Source: Dyella solisilvae (GTDB taxonomy: Bacteria > Pseudomonadota > Gammaproteobacteria > Xanthomonadales > Rhodanobacteraceae). From it: a DNA stretch of 64,000 nucleotides. The notes under the pieces are model-generated. The model was given only the letters and a program-made list of their open reading frames with translations. It ran no database searches and was not told the DNA's origin. Shown here piece after piece: positions 8,554-18,982 of the stretch; positions within the stretch are counted from its first letter, which is position 1, and each line of letters begins with the position of its first letter. Where the stretch lies: assembly GCF_003351225.1 (NCBI RefSeq), contig NZ_QQSY01000001.1:1182124-1246123 (forward strand). The letters are read 5' to 3'. The position numbers were made by a program, and so were the translations under genes.

Positions 8554-9030
8554 TCAGCTCGCCAGATCGAGCAACTCGATCAGCTCGGCCTCGATGCCTT
8601 CCAGATCCGGGATCACCGCCACGTCGTCGCGCACCAGCACCTGGGCGCGAACGCCCGGCGGCAGCGGCGCTCCGTCGTGGGTGGGGATGATCAGCTCGGC
8701 ATTGAGCGTGGTCAGGCGCGGAAAGCCTTGCGTGATCACCGCCACGAACGGCAGTTCGGCATGACCGCCCAGCGCTTTCAGCACGGCCACGCGCACGGCC
8801 TGCTCGCTGTCGCCGTCGTTGCCACCAGCCAGCGCGCTGAACGACAGCAAGGGCACCCGCCAGCCACGCCAGGCGATGCGCCCGAGCAGCCACGATGGCG
8901 CGTTCTCCACCGGCTCCGGCGTGGGCAGGGTGATCACTTCGGCAACGGTGGCGTTGGGCAGGAGCAGGCGCAGGTTGCCGACCGGCACCAGCACACAGCG
9001 GATTTCACGTGGTAGCGGAAGTTCGCTCAT
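8554..9030 (-). CDS. chpC: CheW-like coupling protein of the Pil-Chp cluster (ChpC)
   Basis: 158 residues forming one CheW domain (CVLVPVGNLRLLLPN..VAEVI, then APSWLLGRIAWRGWRVPLLSF). As the second CheW-like gene of the cluster, placed after chpB, it corresponds to ChpC of Pseudomonas aeruginosa, a coupling protein linking chemoreceptors to the ChpA kinase. The C-terminus is acidic (DLEGIEAELIELLDL). Its ATG overlaps the chpB stop by 4 bases, so translation is likely coupled. This is the last gene of the chemosensory operon. Confidence 0.8.
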   Translation of the reverse strand: MSELPLPREIRCVLVPVGNLRLLLPNATVAEVITLPTPEPVENAPSWLLGRIAWRGWRVPLLSFSALAGGNDGDSEQAVRVAVLKALGGHAELPFVAVITQGFPRLTTLNAELIIPTHDGAPLPPGVRAQVLVRDDVAVIPDLEGIEAELIELLDLAS

Positions 9031-10709
9031 CGCCGGCCCTCCATCAACATCTCCTCGACCAGACGCGCCGCCAGTTCCGGGGGCGTGCCTGCATAACTAT
9101 TCAGGCGTTCGGCCTCGATGCCGTTCACCATATCGGCGAAGTGACCCTCGCTCGATGCCTCGACCCACACCTGGCCGCCGCGGTCATGGATGGCCTGGCA
9201 GCCACCCAGGGCGTCATTCGCGTGTCCCGCGAACACGATCGCCTGGGCATTGCGGCCAAACACGTTGGCGGCCATGGTGAAGCTGGCGTCGATCGGCGAG
9301 CTCTGCAGATCCAGGCCCGCCAGGGATTGCAGTTCGACCCGGCCATCGCGATACAGGCGCACCTGCTGCCCCTCGGGCACCACCAGCACCTCGCCGGTGC
9401 GCGCACGGGCGCCGTGCGCAGCCACCCGTACCGGCATTTCGCTGTAGCGGGCCAACTGCTCGGCCACCACCTCGGCGGATTTGCCTTCCAGATGCTGGAC
9501 GTGCACCACGGTCATGCGCAGGCTCGCGGGCAACCGCGACAGGAACGTACACACCGCCTCGGCGCTGTCGGCCGCGGCGCCCAGCACCAGCACCCGGCCA
9601 ATCGCCGAGTCCAGCGCGTCGAGCATCATCTCGTGACCGCCTTCGTAGGTCGCGGAGGGCGCGATGGCCTCTTCGATCGACACCAGCTCGAGGGTCATGC
9701 CCGGCTGCAGGAACGACTCGGCCTCTTCGCCGCCTTCCGGGGCGAGAAAATCCGCGGCGCTGAGCTTCTCGATGCCGAAGTCGGCCGCCTTCGATTCGAC
9801 GGGCTTCGATGACGTGGCGGGCGCGTCGTCCGCGTCGACCAGCGACCAGCTCGACGCCTTGTTGAACAGAGAGGACGGCTCCGCGCCAGGCGCACTCGCC
9901 GCCGTGGTGGCAGGCATGAACGAGTCGTCGATCGGCGCCAACGCCAAGTGGTCGAGCTGAAACGACGGCATCGGCCGTACGGCGGGCTCCGCTGACACCT
10001 CAGGCACCGGCGCGGGACCCTGCGTAGGCAGGGAGTCCAGCCCGAACGATCCATCGTGCAGCGGCGGCAAATCATCGTCTGCGCCGAATTTCAGACCGTC
10101 GCCGAAGTCGTCATGCGCGGACACCGGCTCGTCGGCCGCCAGCAGCGCTTCGAGCTCCGCGGCAAGCGACTCGGACTCCGCTTCCACCTCGGCTTCCTCG
10201 ACCAACGCTGGCTGGTGACCCATGTCGTCCAGCGCCAGGTCGGCCGGCACGTCGAATGCATAGCTCTCGGCCTCGACGGCAACCGGTTCCCTGGCTGCCG
10301 GCGCGACCTCGGCCAACGCCACTTCGGGCGCCTGCGCCACGACCGGCGCATGTTGTGGACGCGGGGGATCAAGATCGCCCTGCGCCATCACCTTCACGGC
10401 CAGGTGGCGCGCCCAGCGCGCGCGATCCCAACCGTCCAGGCGGCGGCTGGCCTGTGCGTCATTGAACACCACGCGCGGCCGGTCGCCATCGATCACTTCA
10501 TACAGGCGGTCGAGCTCGTCGTCCGCCTCCTCGTCGAGATTCACCACCAGCACTTCGGCGCCGGTGCGCTCGAGCAGCGCCCTGCTCAGCGTGGACAACG
10601 CTCCCTCGTGCACGATCCGCGCGCCACGCTCGTCGAGCGCCGCGCGCAGCTGCCCACCCAGCTCAATGTCGTCGAACAGCAGCGCTACCGCGATCGCCGA
10701 CTCAGCCAT
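9027..10709 (-). CDS. chpB: CheB-like protein ChpB with degenerate active sites
   Basis: 560 residues, much longer than a standard CheB of about 350. Residues 1-115 look like a receiver domain, but the phospho-acceptor position in the third strand reads VLVVN, with Asn57 where Asp is expected. Residues 120-360 are an acidic, Pro/Ala-rich, probably disordered linker. Residues about 370-560 align with the CheB methylesterase domain. The GASTGG serine motif reads GAAADS (Ala379 at the nucleophile position), while the QH histidine and the NDA aspartate motifs remain. The protein may be catalytically dead and structural. It overlaps chpA by 8 bases. The start at 10709 was chosen because it begins the receiver-like strand. 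Confidence 0.8.
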   Translation of the reverse strand: MAESAIAVALLFDDIELGGQLRAALDERGARIVHEGALSTLSRALLERTGAEVLVVNLDEEADDELDRLYEVIDGDRPRVVFNDAQASRRLDGWDRARWARHLAVKVMAQGDLDPPRPQHAPVVAQAPEVALAEVAPAAREPVAVEAESYAFDVPADLALDDMGHQPALVEEAEVEAESESLAAELEALLAADEPVSAHDDFGDGLKFGADDDLPPLHDGSFGLDSLPTQGPAPVPEVSAEPAVRPMPSFQLDHLALAPIDDSFMPATTAASAPGAEPSSLFNKASSWSLVDADDAPATSSKPVESKAADFGIEKLSAADFLAPEGGEEAESFLQPGMTLELVSIEEAIAPSATYEGGHEMMLDALDSAIGRVLVLGAAADSAEAVCTFLSRLPASLRMTVVHVQHLEGKSAEVVAEQLARYSEMPVRVAAHGARARTGEVLVVPEGQQVRLYRDGRVELQSLAGLDLQSSPIDASFTMAANVFGRNAQAIVFAGHANDALGGCQAIHDRGGQVWVEASSEGHFADMVNGIEAERLNSYAGTPPELAARLVEEMLMEGRR

Positions 10710-13700
10710 TGAGCGACTCCATGGCGCGCTGTTCGAGCACTTCGTTGATCTGCACGAGCAATTCGGCCTCCTGGTACGGCTTGCCGAGGTAGCGATCCAC
10801 GCCGATGTCGAAAGCACGCTGACGGTGTTTGTCGCCGGTGCGCGAGGTGATCATGATGATCGGCACCTCGCGCAGGCGCGGGTCGGCCTTCATGTGCGTG
10901 GCCAACTCGTAGCCGTCCATGCGCGGCATCTCGATGTCGAGCAGCATCAGGTCCGGCACGCGCTCGTGCAGTTTCTCGATGGCGTCGACACCGTCCTTGG
11001 CCGTCGTCACTTCGTACTCGTGGCGTTCCAGCACGCGGCTGGTGACCTTGCGCATGGTGATGGAGTCGTCGACCACCATCACCAGCGGACGCACGCGCGG
11101 CTCTTCCGCCACCGGTGTCGGCGCCGCGCTGAGGCCTTCGTCCAGACGTTGCAGGCGCCGCGCGATGCCATGGCGAACCAGCGGAGCGAGATCGAGAATG
11201 ATCAGCACCGAACCGTCGCCCATGATCGTGGCGCCGAGGATGCCCGGCACCGAGCTGATCTGCGGGCCCACCGACTTGACCACGATCTCGCGCGAGCCGA
11301 TCACCGCGTCGATGCGGATCGCTGCGCGAAGGTCGCCCGCACGCGTCAGCAGCAGCGGCAACTGCTCCTCGTCGCCGGCGTGGCTGGCCACGGTACCGAG
11401 CAGCTCGGAAAGATCGTGGATGCTGTACTCCTCGCCGCCGTACGGGAAGCCCGGCTCCGGGTCCGCCATGCGTTCGGCCAGTTCCGCCGGACTGATGCGG
11501 GCCACGCCTTGCACCGAGGTCATCGGGATGGCGAAGGTGGACTCGCCGATGCGCACCAGGATGGCCTGGGTCACGGCGAGGGTGAACGGCAGGCGCAACA
11601 CGAACGTCGTGCCCGCGCCATCCTTCGATTCGATCGACAGGGCGCCGCCGAGCTGCTTGATCTCGTTCGCCACCACGTCCATGCCCACGCCGCGACCGGC
11701 GAGCTGGGTCACCGTACTGGCGGTGGAGAAGCCCGGCTGGGTGATCAGCGCCAACACCTGATCGTCACTGAGACGGGCATCGGAACGGATCAGGCCGCGC
11801 TCGACGCCGCGCTTGCGGATCGCCTCACGGTTCAGGCCACGGCCGTCGTCAGTCACGCGCACGACCACCTCGGTGGCCTCGCGGGCCACGCGGATGCGCA
11901 CCGCGCCCTCTTCCGGCTTGCCGGCCTTGCGACGCTCGGCCGGCGATTCGATGCCATGGGCCACGGCGTTGCGCAGCATGTGCTCGAAGGGCGCCTTGAT
12001 GCGGTCGAGCAGGTTGCGGTCCATTTCGCCGTGGGCGCCTTCCACATACAACTGGGCCCCCTTGCCTTCTTCCTGCGCGGCCTGGCGCAGGGTACGGCGC
12101 AGGTTCGGCACCATGGTGTCGAACGGCAACATGCGGGTGCGCAGCAGACCTTCCTGCAGCTCCGAACTCACGCGCGACTGCTGGATCAGCAGCGTTTCCG
12201 CCTGACGGGTGAGTTCATCGAGCATGCCCTGGATGGACACCAAGTCGGACACCGACTCGGCCAGCGCACGCGAGTACTGCTGCAGCTGCGAGAAGCGGTC
12301 GAGCTCGAGCGGGTCGAACACCGAGATGCCCGCTTCGCGATGCTCGCGCTGGAAGCGCGCGATGATCTGCGCTTCGGTTTCGATTTCCATCATGCGCAGC
12401 TGGCTGCGCAGACGCTGCACGGTCTGGTCAAGCTCGACCAGGTTGAAGCGGTAGCCGGCCACCTGCTGTTCCAGGCGCGAGCGGTAGATCGCCACCTCGC
12501 CGGCATGGTTCACCAGCGTGTCGAGCAGTTCGGCGCGGACGCGGATCTGTTCCTGCGGCGAACTCGGGGCTTCGTCGCGTTCCTCGGGCAGCAGCTCCGG
12601 CAGGTTCGCGCGTTCCGGGAACGGCAGCACCTTCGCCGACGCCGGCGCAGAGGCGTCGCCCGAGGCGGCGGCTTCTTCGTCGCTGGCCATCGCCGTGAAG
12701 CGGTCGATCATCGCCTGCGGATAGGCGACGGCATGGCCCTGCGACACGCGCTGGACCAGGCCATGCAGCGTGTCGAAGCCGGCCTCGAGCGCGGCGATGA
12801 GATCGCCGATGTGGTCCGATTCGGCGTGCAGCGGACGTTCCAGCGCCGTTTCGATCGCGTGGGTCAGATCGCCCACCGGGGTCATGCCGGCAATGCGCGC
12901 GCCGCCCTTGAGGGTGTGCAGGTCGCGCTGCAGCTCGGCGACGTGTTCGATCGTCGAGGGTTCGGCGCGCCACTCGGCCAGCACGCTGTCGGAGTGGTCG
13001 AGCAGCTCGCGGGCTTCCTCGACGAAAATCTCCAGCAGGTCCGGGTCGATCTGGGAAGGCAGCAGCAGGTTGTCGCCGCCGGCCTCTTCATGATGTGCAG
13101 CGACGCGGGCCGGCGGCTCCACCACGGCAGCCTGTTGCGGCGCCGTCGCAGCTTCGGCGGCAACTTCCTCGGCGGGAGCCGGTTCCTCGACGATCGCGGC
13201 CGTGTGGGTTTCGGCGGCTTCGTGGCTGGCAGGCACGGCGTCGACCGGCTCCTCCAGCAGCTCGGCAACCGGCGCCTCGTGAGCGATCTCGCCAGCCGGG
13301 ATGTCGTCGAAGCTGGCCTCGAGCAACGCCTCGTCATCGAGCGTCAGCTCGGTCGCCGGCACGTCGTCGAAGGACACATGCTCCACCGCGGGCTCGAGCG
13401 ACTCGGCCTCGTTCAGCAGCTCGGCATAGACCGCGGCGAACTCGTCGTCTTCGGCGCTGGTGGCAGCCGGCTCGGCCGCGTGGGCCTCCGCGACATGCAA
13501 CTGCTCGCCCGACGGCAGGTGGGCGTCGAGGTCAAACTCGCCCAACGCGGCCAACAGCTCGTCGGCATAGCGATCGACCTGCGCATCGCTGGCCGAGGCG
13601 GCCACTGCGCCAGCTTGCTCGGCGTGACCGGAAGCGTCGACCAGGGCGGCGTCGAGCGACGCGGCCAGCGTGTCGTCGTGCTCCGCCTCGTGCGATGCCT

Positions 13701-16700
13701 CGGTAGCTTCGTGGATCTCATCCGCATGCGGCTCGAACAGCACATGGGCCACCTGCGGCTCGGGCTGGCTGTCGCGCAGTTCGGCGAGGCGATGAATCAG
13801 GCTGTCGATGTCCGGCAACTGCGGCGACGGCGCATCGAACTGCGCCATCACGAAGTCGACGGCGTCGGCGCTGCGGCCAAGCAGGAACACGCCTTCGGCC
13901 GACAATGGCAGGCCGGCGGCGCGCAGGCGCTTGAGCAGGCTCTCCAGCGGCGACAGCAGCTGGGTCAGCAGCGGAATGTCGACCATGGCGATGGCGCCAT
14001 GGAGCGTATGCACGGCGCGCAGCAGGCTGTCGTCGACGCGCAGTTCGCCGTCGACGCGGTTGATCGCGGTGCGGATACTCGCCAGGTACTGCGCGACTTC
14101 GCTGCGCAGGATCTCCAGCAACACCGGATCGATCGGCGGCATGACCGGCGCGGAGATGGCCTCAACGACCGGCGCAACCTCTGGCTGCGGTGCGGCTTCC
14201 ACGCCCGCCAGGCTGGCGGCCGGGATGGCGTCGGCATCGGCATTGACGCGCGGCACGCGTCGACGCACGACGCGGCGCACTGTCTCAGTGGCGGTCGTCG
14301 CCAGATCGGCGATGCGCGCGCCTTCCTGGCCAGCGCCCAGCCGTTCTGCGGTGTCCATGATGGCGGCGATCGGCGCCGTCACCACGCCGCTACCCGTCAG
14401 GGCGGTGCGCAGCTGAGGCAGGGCGTCGATCGCGGCGCTGACCAGCGCCTGCACGCCCTCGTGCGGCGGGATCGACTGATCCAGCACGCGATTGAGCATG
14501 TTCTCCACCTTCCAGGCAAACTCGCCCAGCAGGGTGGCGCCGACCAGGCGGCCCGATCCCTTCAAGGTGTGGAAAGAACGACGGATCGGCGTGAGCCCTT
14601 CGAGTTGCAGCGGATCGGCCAGCCACGCCTGACGGGCCGCGTGAAGGTTGTCGATCTCTTCCTGCATTTCCTCCAGGAAGATCTCGCGGATATCGTCATC
14701 GATGCCCGCGGTGCTGCCCTGGAAGCCGGCATCCACGGCGGCGCCGGCCACCGGGACCTCCTCGAACACCTCTTCCTCGATCTCGATCCAGTCGCCACCG
14801 TCGCCCTGCACAGGCTCCTGGGGATGCAGATGCTCGGTGTCGGCAAGTCGCAGACCCGTGATCTCGTGCGGCTCGGGCTGGGGCGTCTCGCTGGCGCCAA
14901 TGAACAGGCCGGAAAGGTCGTCGCCCGGGGCCAGGCTGACGCTCTCGGTGAGCTCAGGCTGGTTGGCCAGCGCCGCGGCCAGCGCGGCGTCGGTGGCCTT
15001 GACGATGTGTTCGGGCGCCTCGTCCAGCTCGTCCACCTCGACCACGCGCGCGGCCGGCGGCGGCCAGTAACCCAGCGTGCTGAGGCTATGCTCGGCCACG
15101 TCGAGGATGTGCTCCAGCCCGCCGCGATGTTCGCGCGCGGCCTCGAGGTAGTACTCCAGCGCCGCCAGCGCGTCGGCGAGGTGATCCATCTGCGAGCTGC
15201 CCGGCACGCGACGGTCCGCCAGCAACTCGTTGCCCACGAAGCGGCCGATGCCTTCGGCCAGCTCGGCGGGGCGCGGCGCTGAAAGCATGCGCATGGCGCC
15301 GGCGACTTCGTCCATCAGCGCACTGACATCGGCCAGCTGCTGCGGCTGCCAGCCCGATTCCACGTACGCGACGATGGCTTCCTTCACCTTGCCGGTGTTG
15401 GCCGTCGCCTCGTGCATGAGCGTGGCGAGGATGTGGCGCGCCTCGCTGCGCGGCAGCATCGTGGTGGTGTTTTCGTTGCTGATTTCCTCGTCGGCGCCGA
15501 GGCTGTCGATGTGATCGTCCAGCGAGGCTTCGACGTACAGCAGGGCGCCGGCGACGTCGAGCAGCAGCTCTTCGTCCGGTGCGCGCACGCGATTGGCGAT
15601 TTCGTCCAGCACGCGGCGCTGTTCGTTGACCACGCGGCGCGGCACGCCGAGGGCGAGCATGCCCAACGTGTCGCCCACGCGATCGAGCACTTCGGTCTGA
15701 CCGGCCAGTTGCGCCGGGTCCGCTTCGGTCTGGCGCAGGAACAGGTCGAGCGCTTCCTTCACCCGTAGCAGGTCGTCCTTCAGCGCCTTGGCGACCGAAT
15801 CGAGCAGCGCGCGGTTGTGGCCGGCCATGGAGCCACGTGCGTGCTCCACCTCGCTCGCCTCGGGCAGCAACGCGTCGAGTGCATAGGTGTGCCGCAGCAA
15901 CTCCATGCGCGGGCTGCCCTGACGGGCCTGTCCCACCACATAAAGCAGCTTGCGCGCGAGCTCGTCGGCGTCACCGCCGCGCAAGCTGGTTTCACCGTGT
16001 TCGATCAGCTGGCGGATGCTGCGGTCGACCTTGCCGATCAACTGGCGCACTTCGGCCGCCTGGTCCTTCAGCGCGCCATGCTGCACGCCCTCGAGCACGC
16101 CGGCGGCGATCCACCACAGGCGGCGACCGGGCACGCTCTGGCAGCGCGCGGTGATGTCATCCAGCGTCTGGATCATGCCGCCCAGCTGCTGGTCGCTGCC
16201 CTGGCCACGGAACCAGCCGAGCAACTGCTGCTGGAAGCGCAGGCGCAGGCTGCTGATCTCGTTGCGCTGGCGCTCCACCGAGATGGTCTGGGGCGCATGC
16301 GGCGCCTGCTGCGGCAGCACGACTTCCAGGTTCGGCGTGAACAGCGCCGATTCATGCAGCGCTTGCTGGCCACGGCTGGAGCGCAGGTCGTTGAGCAGCG
16401 GCAACAGCACTACCGGCACGTCGCGATGACCGCCGGACAGGCGCTCGAGGTAATCGGGCAGCTGCATCAGGCCGCGCATCAGCGCGGCATAGGCTTCCTC
16501 GCGATCGGCCACGTGGTCTTCGAGCAGCGAGATGGCGAGCGTTTCCATCTCCTCGGTGACCATGGCGGCGCCGTACAGCTCGACCATGCGCAGGGTGCCT
16601 TGCACCTGGTGCAGGCTGTCCGCGCAGGAGCGCATGGCGCCCCGGTTGCCCGGGTTGTCGACGTAGGACTCCAACGCCTCGCGGGCGAGCGCGAGCGTCT

Positions 16701-16761
16701 CGTCCAGCTCGGGCTTGACCCACTGCAGGGTGGTGAAATCGATGTGGTCTTGAAGTCTCAT
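10702..16761 (-). CDS. chpA: hybrid chemosensory histidine kinase ChpA (PilL)
   Basis: 2019 residues. It phosphorylates PilG and PilH to control pilus extension and retraction. Order: N-terminal Hpt-like module (His51 in SLHQVQG); degenerate Hpt-like segments; Hpt with HTLKGSG (His731); Hpt with HTLHGAI (His918); an acidic Ala/Glu-rich linker (about 1020-1220); Hpt with HTLKGGAR (His1282); CheA dimerisation and ATPase (HMLRNAVAHGIE, DDGRGLN, GRGVGMDVV); CheW-like domain (about 1700-1830); C-terminal receiver with Asp1942 in LLDIEMP. The family is known for multiple Hpt and pseudo-Hpt domains, so the layout is expected. It lies between pilJ and chpB. Confidence 0.95.
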   Translation of the reverse strand: MRLQDHIDFTTLQWVKPELDETLALAREALESYVDNPGNRGAMRSCADSLHQVQGTLRMVELYGAAMVTEEMETLAISLLEDHVADREEAYAALMRGLMQLPDYLERLSGGHRDVPVVLLPLLNDLRSSRGQQALHESALFTPNLEVVLPQQAPHAPQTISVERQRNEISSLRLRFQQQLLGWFRGQGSDQQLGGMIQTLDDITARCQSVPGRRLWWIAAGVLEGVQHGALKDQAAEVRQLIGKVDRSIRQLIEHGETSLRGGDADELARKLLYVVGQARQGSPRMELLRHTYALDALLPEASEVEHARGSMAGHNRALLDSVAKALKDDLLRVKEALDLFLRQTEADPAQLAGQTEVLDRVGDTLGMLALGVPRRVVNEQRRVLDEIANRVRAPDEELLLDVAGALLYVEASLDDHIDSLGADEEISNENTTTMLPRSEARHILATLMHEATANTGKVKEAIVAYVESGWQPQQLADVSALMDEVAGAMRMLSAPRPAELAEGIGRFVGNELLADRRVPGSSQMDHLADALAALEYYLEAAREHRGGLEHILDVAEHSLSTLGYWPPPAARVVEVDELDEAPEHIVKATDAALAAALANQPELTESVSLAPGDDLSGLFIGASETPQPEPHEITGLRLADTEHLHPQEPVQGDGGDWIEIEEEVFEEVPVAGAAVDAGFQGSTAGIDDDIREIFLEEMQEEIDNLHAARQAWLADPLQLEGLTPIRRSFHTLKGSGRLVGATLLGEFAWKVENMLNRVLDQSIPPHEGVQALVSAAIDALPQLRTALTGSGVVTAPIAAIMDTAERLGAGQEGARIADLATTATETVRRVVRRRVPRVNADADAIPAASLAGVEAAPQPEVAPVVEAISAPVMPPIDPVLLEILRSEVAQYLASIRTAINRVDGELRVDDSLLRAVHTLHGAIAMVDIPLLTQLLSPLESLLKRLRAAGLPLSAEGVFLLGRSADAVDFVMAQFDAPSPQLPDIDSLIHRLAELRDSQPEPQVAHVLFEPHADEIHEATEASHEAEHDDTLAASLDAALVDASGHAEQAGAVAASASDAQVDRYADELLAALGEFDLDAHLPSGEQLHVAEAHAAEPAATSAEDDEFAAVYAELLNEAESLEPAVEHVSFDDVPATELTLDDEALLEASFDDIPAGEIAHEAPVAELLEEPVDAVPASHEAAETHTAAIVEEPAPAEEVAAEAATAPQQAAVVEPPARVAAHHEEAGGDNLLLPSQIDPDLLEIFVEEARELLDHSDSVLAEWRAEPSTIEHVAELQRDLHTLKGGARIAGMTPVGDLTHAIETALERPLHAESDHIGDLIAALEAGFDTLHGLVQRVSQGHAVAYPQAMIDRFTAMASDEEAAASGDASAPASAKVLPFPERANLPELLPEERDEAPSSPQEQIRVRAELLDTLVNHAGEVAIYRSRLEQQVAGYRFNLVELDQTVQRLRSQLRMMEIETEAQIIARFQREHREAGISVFDPLELDRFSQLQQYSRALAESVSDLVSIQGMLDELTRQAETLLIQQSRVSSELQEGLLRTRMLPFDTMVPNLRRTLRQAAQEEGKGAQLYVEGAHGEMDRNLLDRIKAPFEHMLRNAVAHGIESPAERRKAGKPEEGAVRIRVAREATEVVVRVTDDGRGLNREAIRKRGVERGLIRSDARLSDDQVLALITQPGFSTASTVTQLAGRGVGMDVVANEIKQLGGALSIESKDGAGTTFVLRLPFTLAVTQAILVRIGESTFAIPMTSVQGVARISPAELAERMADPEPGFPYGGEEYSIHDLSELLGTVASHAGDEEQLPLLLTRAGDLRAAIRIDAVIGSREIVVKSVGPQISSVPGILGATIMGDGSVLIILDLAPLVRHGIARRLQRLDEGLSAAPTPVAEEPRVRPLVMVVDDSITMRKVTSRVLERHEYEVTTAKDGVDAIEKLHERVPDLMLLDIEMPRMDGYELATHMKADPRLREVPIIMITSRTGDKHRQRAFDIGVDRYLGKPYQEAELLVQINEVLEQRAMESLNG

Positions 16762-16843
16762 GCGCCCCTCTCAGCGGCCACGTAACGGTTTGTCACGCAA
16801 CCGACGAGGTTGCCCCCTGTGAAAATCGTTATCAGCCAACAAC

Positions 16844-18874
16844 TCAACCCGGCAGCTTGAAGTGAGCCACCGAACGACGCAGGTCACTCGCCAGCTGGGC
16901 CAGGTAACCGATCGAGTCGGCCGTCTGGCTCGCGCCCTGCGAGGTCTGCGAGGTGATTTCCTGGATCGCATTCATCGACACTGAAATATCGGTCGCCGCG
17001 GTGGACTGCTGGCGTGCCTGCGTGGAGATGTTTTGAATCAGCGCCGACAAATCGTGCGACACGCGCTCGATGTCACCCAGCGCGCTGCCCGCGTCTTCCG
17101 CGAGTCGGGCGCCGGCCACCACTTCGGCGGTGGTCTGTTCCATCGAGTTCACCGCTTCGTTGGTATCGGACTGAATCGTCTGCACCAGCGTTTCGATTCG
17201 CTTCGTCGCGCTCGCGGAGCGTTCCGCGAGGCGCTGCACTTCGTCCGCCACGACCGCGAAGCCGCGGCCCGCTTCACCTGCCGAGGCCGCCTGGATCGCG
17301 GCGTTCAAGGCGAGGATGTTGGTCTGCTCGGCAATGTCGTTGATCAGTTCCACGATGGAGCCGATTTCCTGCGAGGACTCACCCAGGCGCTTGATTCGCT
17401 TGGACGTCTCCTGGATCTGATCACGGATCGAGTCCATGCCGGAGATCGTTTCGCGCACCACTTCGGCGCCGCGTGAGGCGATTTTCACCGAGCGCTCGGC
17501 CACGTCGGCCGATTCGGCGGAGTCCTTGGACACGCTGTCCATCAGGCTCGCGATCTGGTTGATCGCGGTGGTCGCCGTGCTGATCCGCTGCGCCTGGTGC
17601 TGCGCGGATTCGGCCAGGTGGCGCGCAGTGGTCTGCGTTTCCTGCGCCGACGACGACACCTGCTCGGAGGTTTCGTTGATCGTCGTCACCAGGGTGCGCA
17701 ACTCGTCGATGGCGTAGTTCACCGAGTCGGCGATGGCGCCCGTGATGTCCTCGGTCACCGTGGTCTTGACGGTCAGGTCACCTTCGGCGAGCGAACCCAT
17801 TTCGTCCAGCAGGCGCATGATCGCCTCCTGGTTACGCTGGTTGAGTTCGGTCGACTCCTGGAAGCGGCGGCGCTGGTCGGCGATCAGCTGCACGACCAGG
17901 ATGACCAGGAACGCGGCCGCGCCGAGCGCAGACAGGATGCCCAGCCAGAGGTTGGGGAACAGGCGACGCACCGGCAGCTTGGTGATCTGGTCAGCCAGCT
18001 CGTTTGCGCGCAGCAGCACGTTCTGCGAGTCCAGCGAGGCCTGGTTGCCTGCGCGCTTCACTTCGCTCAGGTTACCCGCGGCGCCCACCAGCTTGCCGAC
18101 CGGGTCCTGCAGGTTGTCCCACTGCGTCTGCAGGTCGGCGAGGATCTTGCGTGCGTTGGCGTCGCCCATGGCGCGCACGCCGACTTCGGTGTTGCCTTCG
18201 AGCAGGCCCTTCAGCACCGAGCCATACAGCTGGCCGTCTCGCGCAAGGCCGTCGGCGGCGGGCTGCGAGGCGTCGCCGCCCTGCAGCACTTCCTGCACTC
18301 GGCGGATCATGCGGTCAGCCAGCAACATCTGGCGGGCCGAGGTGTAAGTCTGCTCCGCGCTGCCGCCCCGCTGCTGCAGGATGTTCACCACCTGCTCCAT
18401 GTTGGAGTTCAGCAGCGGCAGGTCGCGTGAGAGGGTCGCGGCGCGCTGGGACGAATCCACCACCAACGCCTTGTTGGAGAGGATCTTGCCGATGTCGGCG
18501 TCGAGCTGGCCCCAGGCATTGGTGAGCGCTGCGACCGCGCGACCGGCAGGGGTGGCGTTGTTGTCGGCATAGGCCGGCAAGCCGCCCTTGTCGTCGCCCT
18601 TATTAAGGCGCTGCACCGCCGAGTCGATGGCGTTGCGGTTCGTCTCCAGCTCCTTGAAGGAGTCGACGTTACCGTCCGCCGCCTCGAGGGCGTATTTGGC
18701 GGTCTGCTGCGACAACACCTGGATCTGGGTGGTCAGGCCCACAGCCTGGCTGTCTTCGCGGCCACGCAAGGTGAGCATGACGAAGTCGACACCCGTGAAA
18801 CCGAACGCAATGACCAGTGCAATGATGAGGCCTGTATAGCCCCGCTCCTTGCCCACGCCCCCTGTAGTGCTCAT
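16844..18874 (-). CDS. pilJ: methyl-accepting chemotaxis protein PilJ
   Basis: 676 residues. Two membrane segments (about residues 14-36 and 308-332) enclose a periplasmic, mostly helical sensor region. A HAMP segment ([23 protein letters not shown]) and a long cytoplasmic coiled coil follow, with the receptor hairpin tip [25 protein letters not shown]. PilJ is the receptor of the Pil-Chp system and senses pilus-derived or surface signals. An upstream gap of 108 bases separates it from pilI and 82 bases separate it from chpA. No cheR/pilK gene follows it, unlike in Pseudomonas aeruginosa. Confidence 0.95.
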   Translation of the reverse strand: MSTTGGVGKERGYTGLIIALVIAFGFTGVDFVMLTLRGREDSQAVGLTTQIQVLSQQTAKYALEAADGNVDSFKELETNRNAIDSAVQRLNKGDDKGGLPAYADNNATPAGRAVAALTNAWGQLDADIGKILSNKALVVDSSQRAATLSRDLPLLNSNMEQVVNILQQRGGSAEQTYTSARQMLLADRMIRRVQEVLQGGDASQPAADGLARDGQLYGSVLKGLLEGNTEVGVRAMGDANARKILADLQTQWDNLQDPVGKLVGAAGNLSEVKRAGNQASLDSQNVLLRANELADQITKLPVRRLFPNLWLGILSALGAAAFLVILVVQLIADQRRRFQESTELNQRNQEAIMRLLDEMGSLAEGDLTVKTTVTEDITGAIADSVNYAIDELRTLVTTINETSEQVSSSAQETQTTARHLAESAQHQAQRISTATTAINQIASLMDSVSKDSAESADVAERSVKIASRGAEVVRETISGMDSIRDQIQETSKRIKRLGESSQEIGSIVELINDIAEQTNILALNAAIQAASAGEAGRGFAVVADEVQRLAERSASATKRIETLVQTIQSDTNEAVNSMEQTTAEVVAGARLAEDAGSALGDIERVSHDLSALIQNISTQARQQSTAATDISVSMNAIQEITSQTSQGASQTADSIGYLAQLASDLRRSVAHFKLPG

Positions 18875-18982
18875 CGTTCACCTCGCCCGTCTACGCTCGC
18901 CGCCCATGTCGGCGAAACGTCGGTACATCGCTCTGATTCCGGCCTCGGTCGGCGCCGGTCCTACCTTTCCAAGGACTGACCG

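Noticed and set aside
10462-15282. A 1606-residue plus-strand frame opposite chpA, His- and Arg-rich
   Set aside because: It is antisense to chpA and arises from codon bias in GC-rich DNA; chpA has clear kinase domains.
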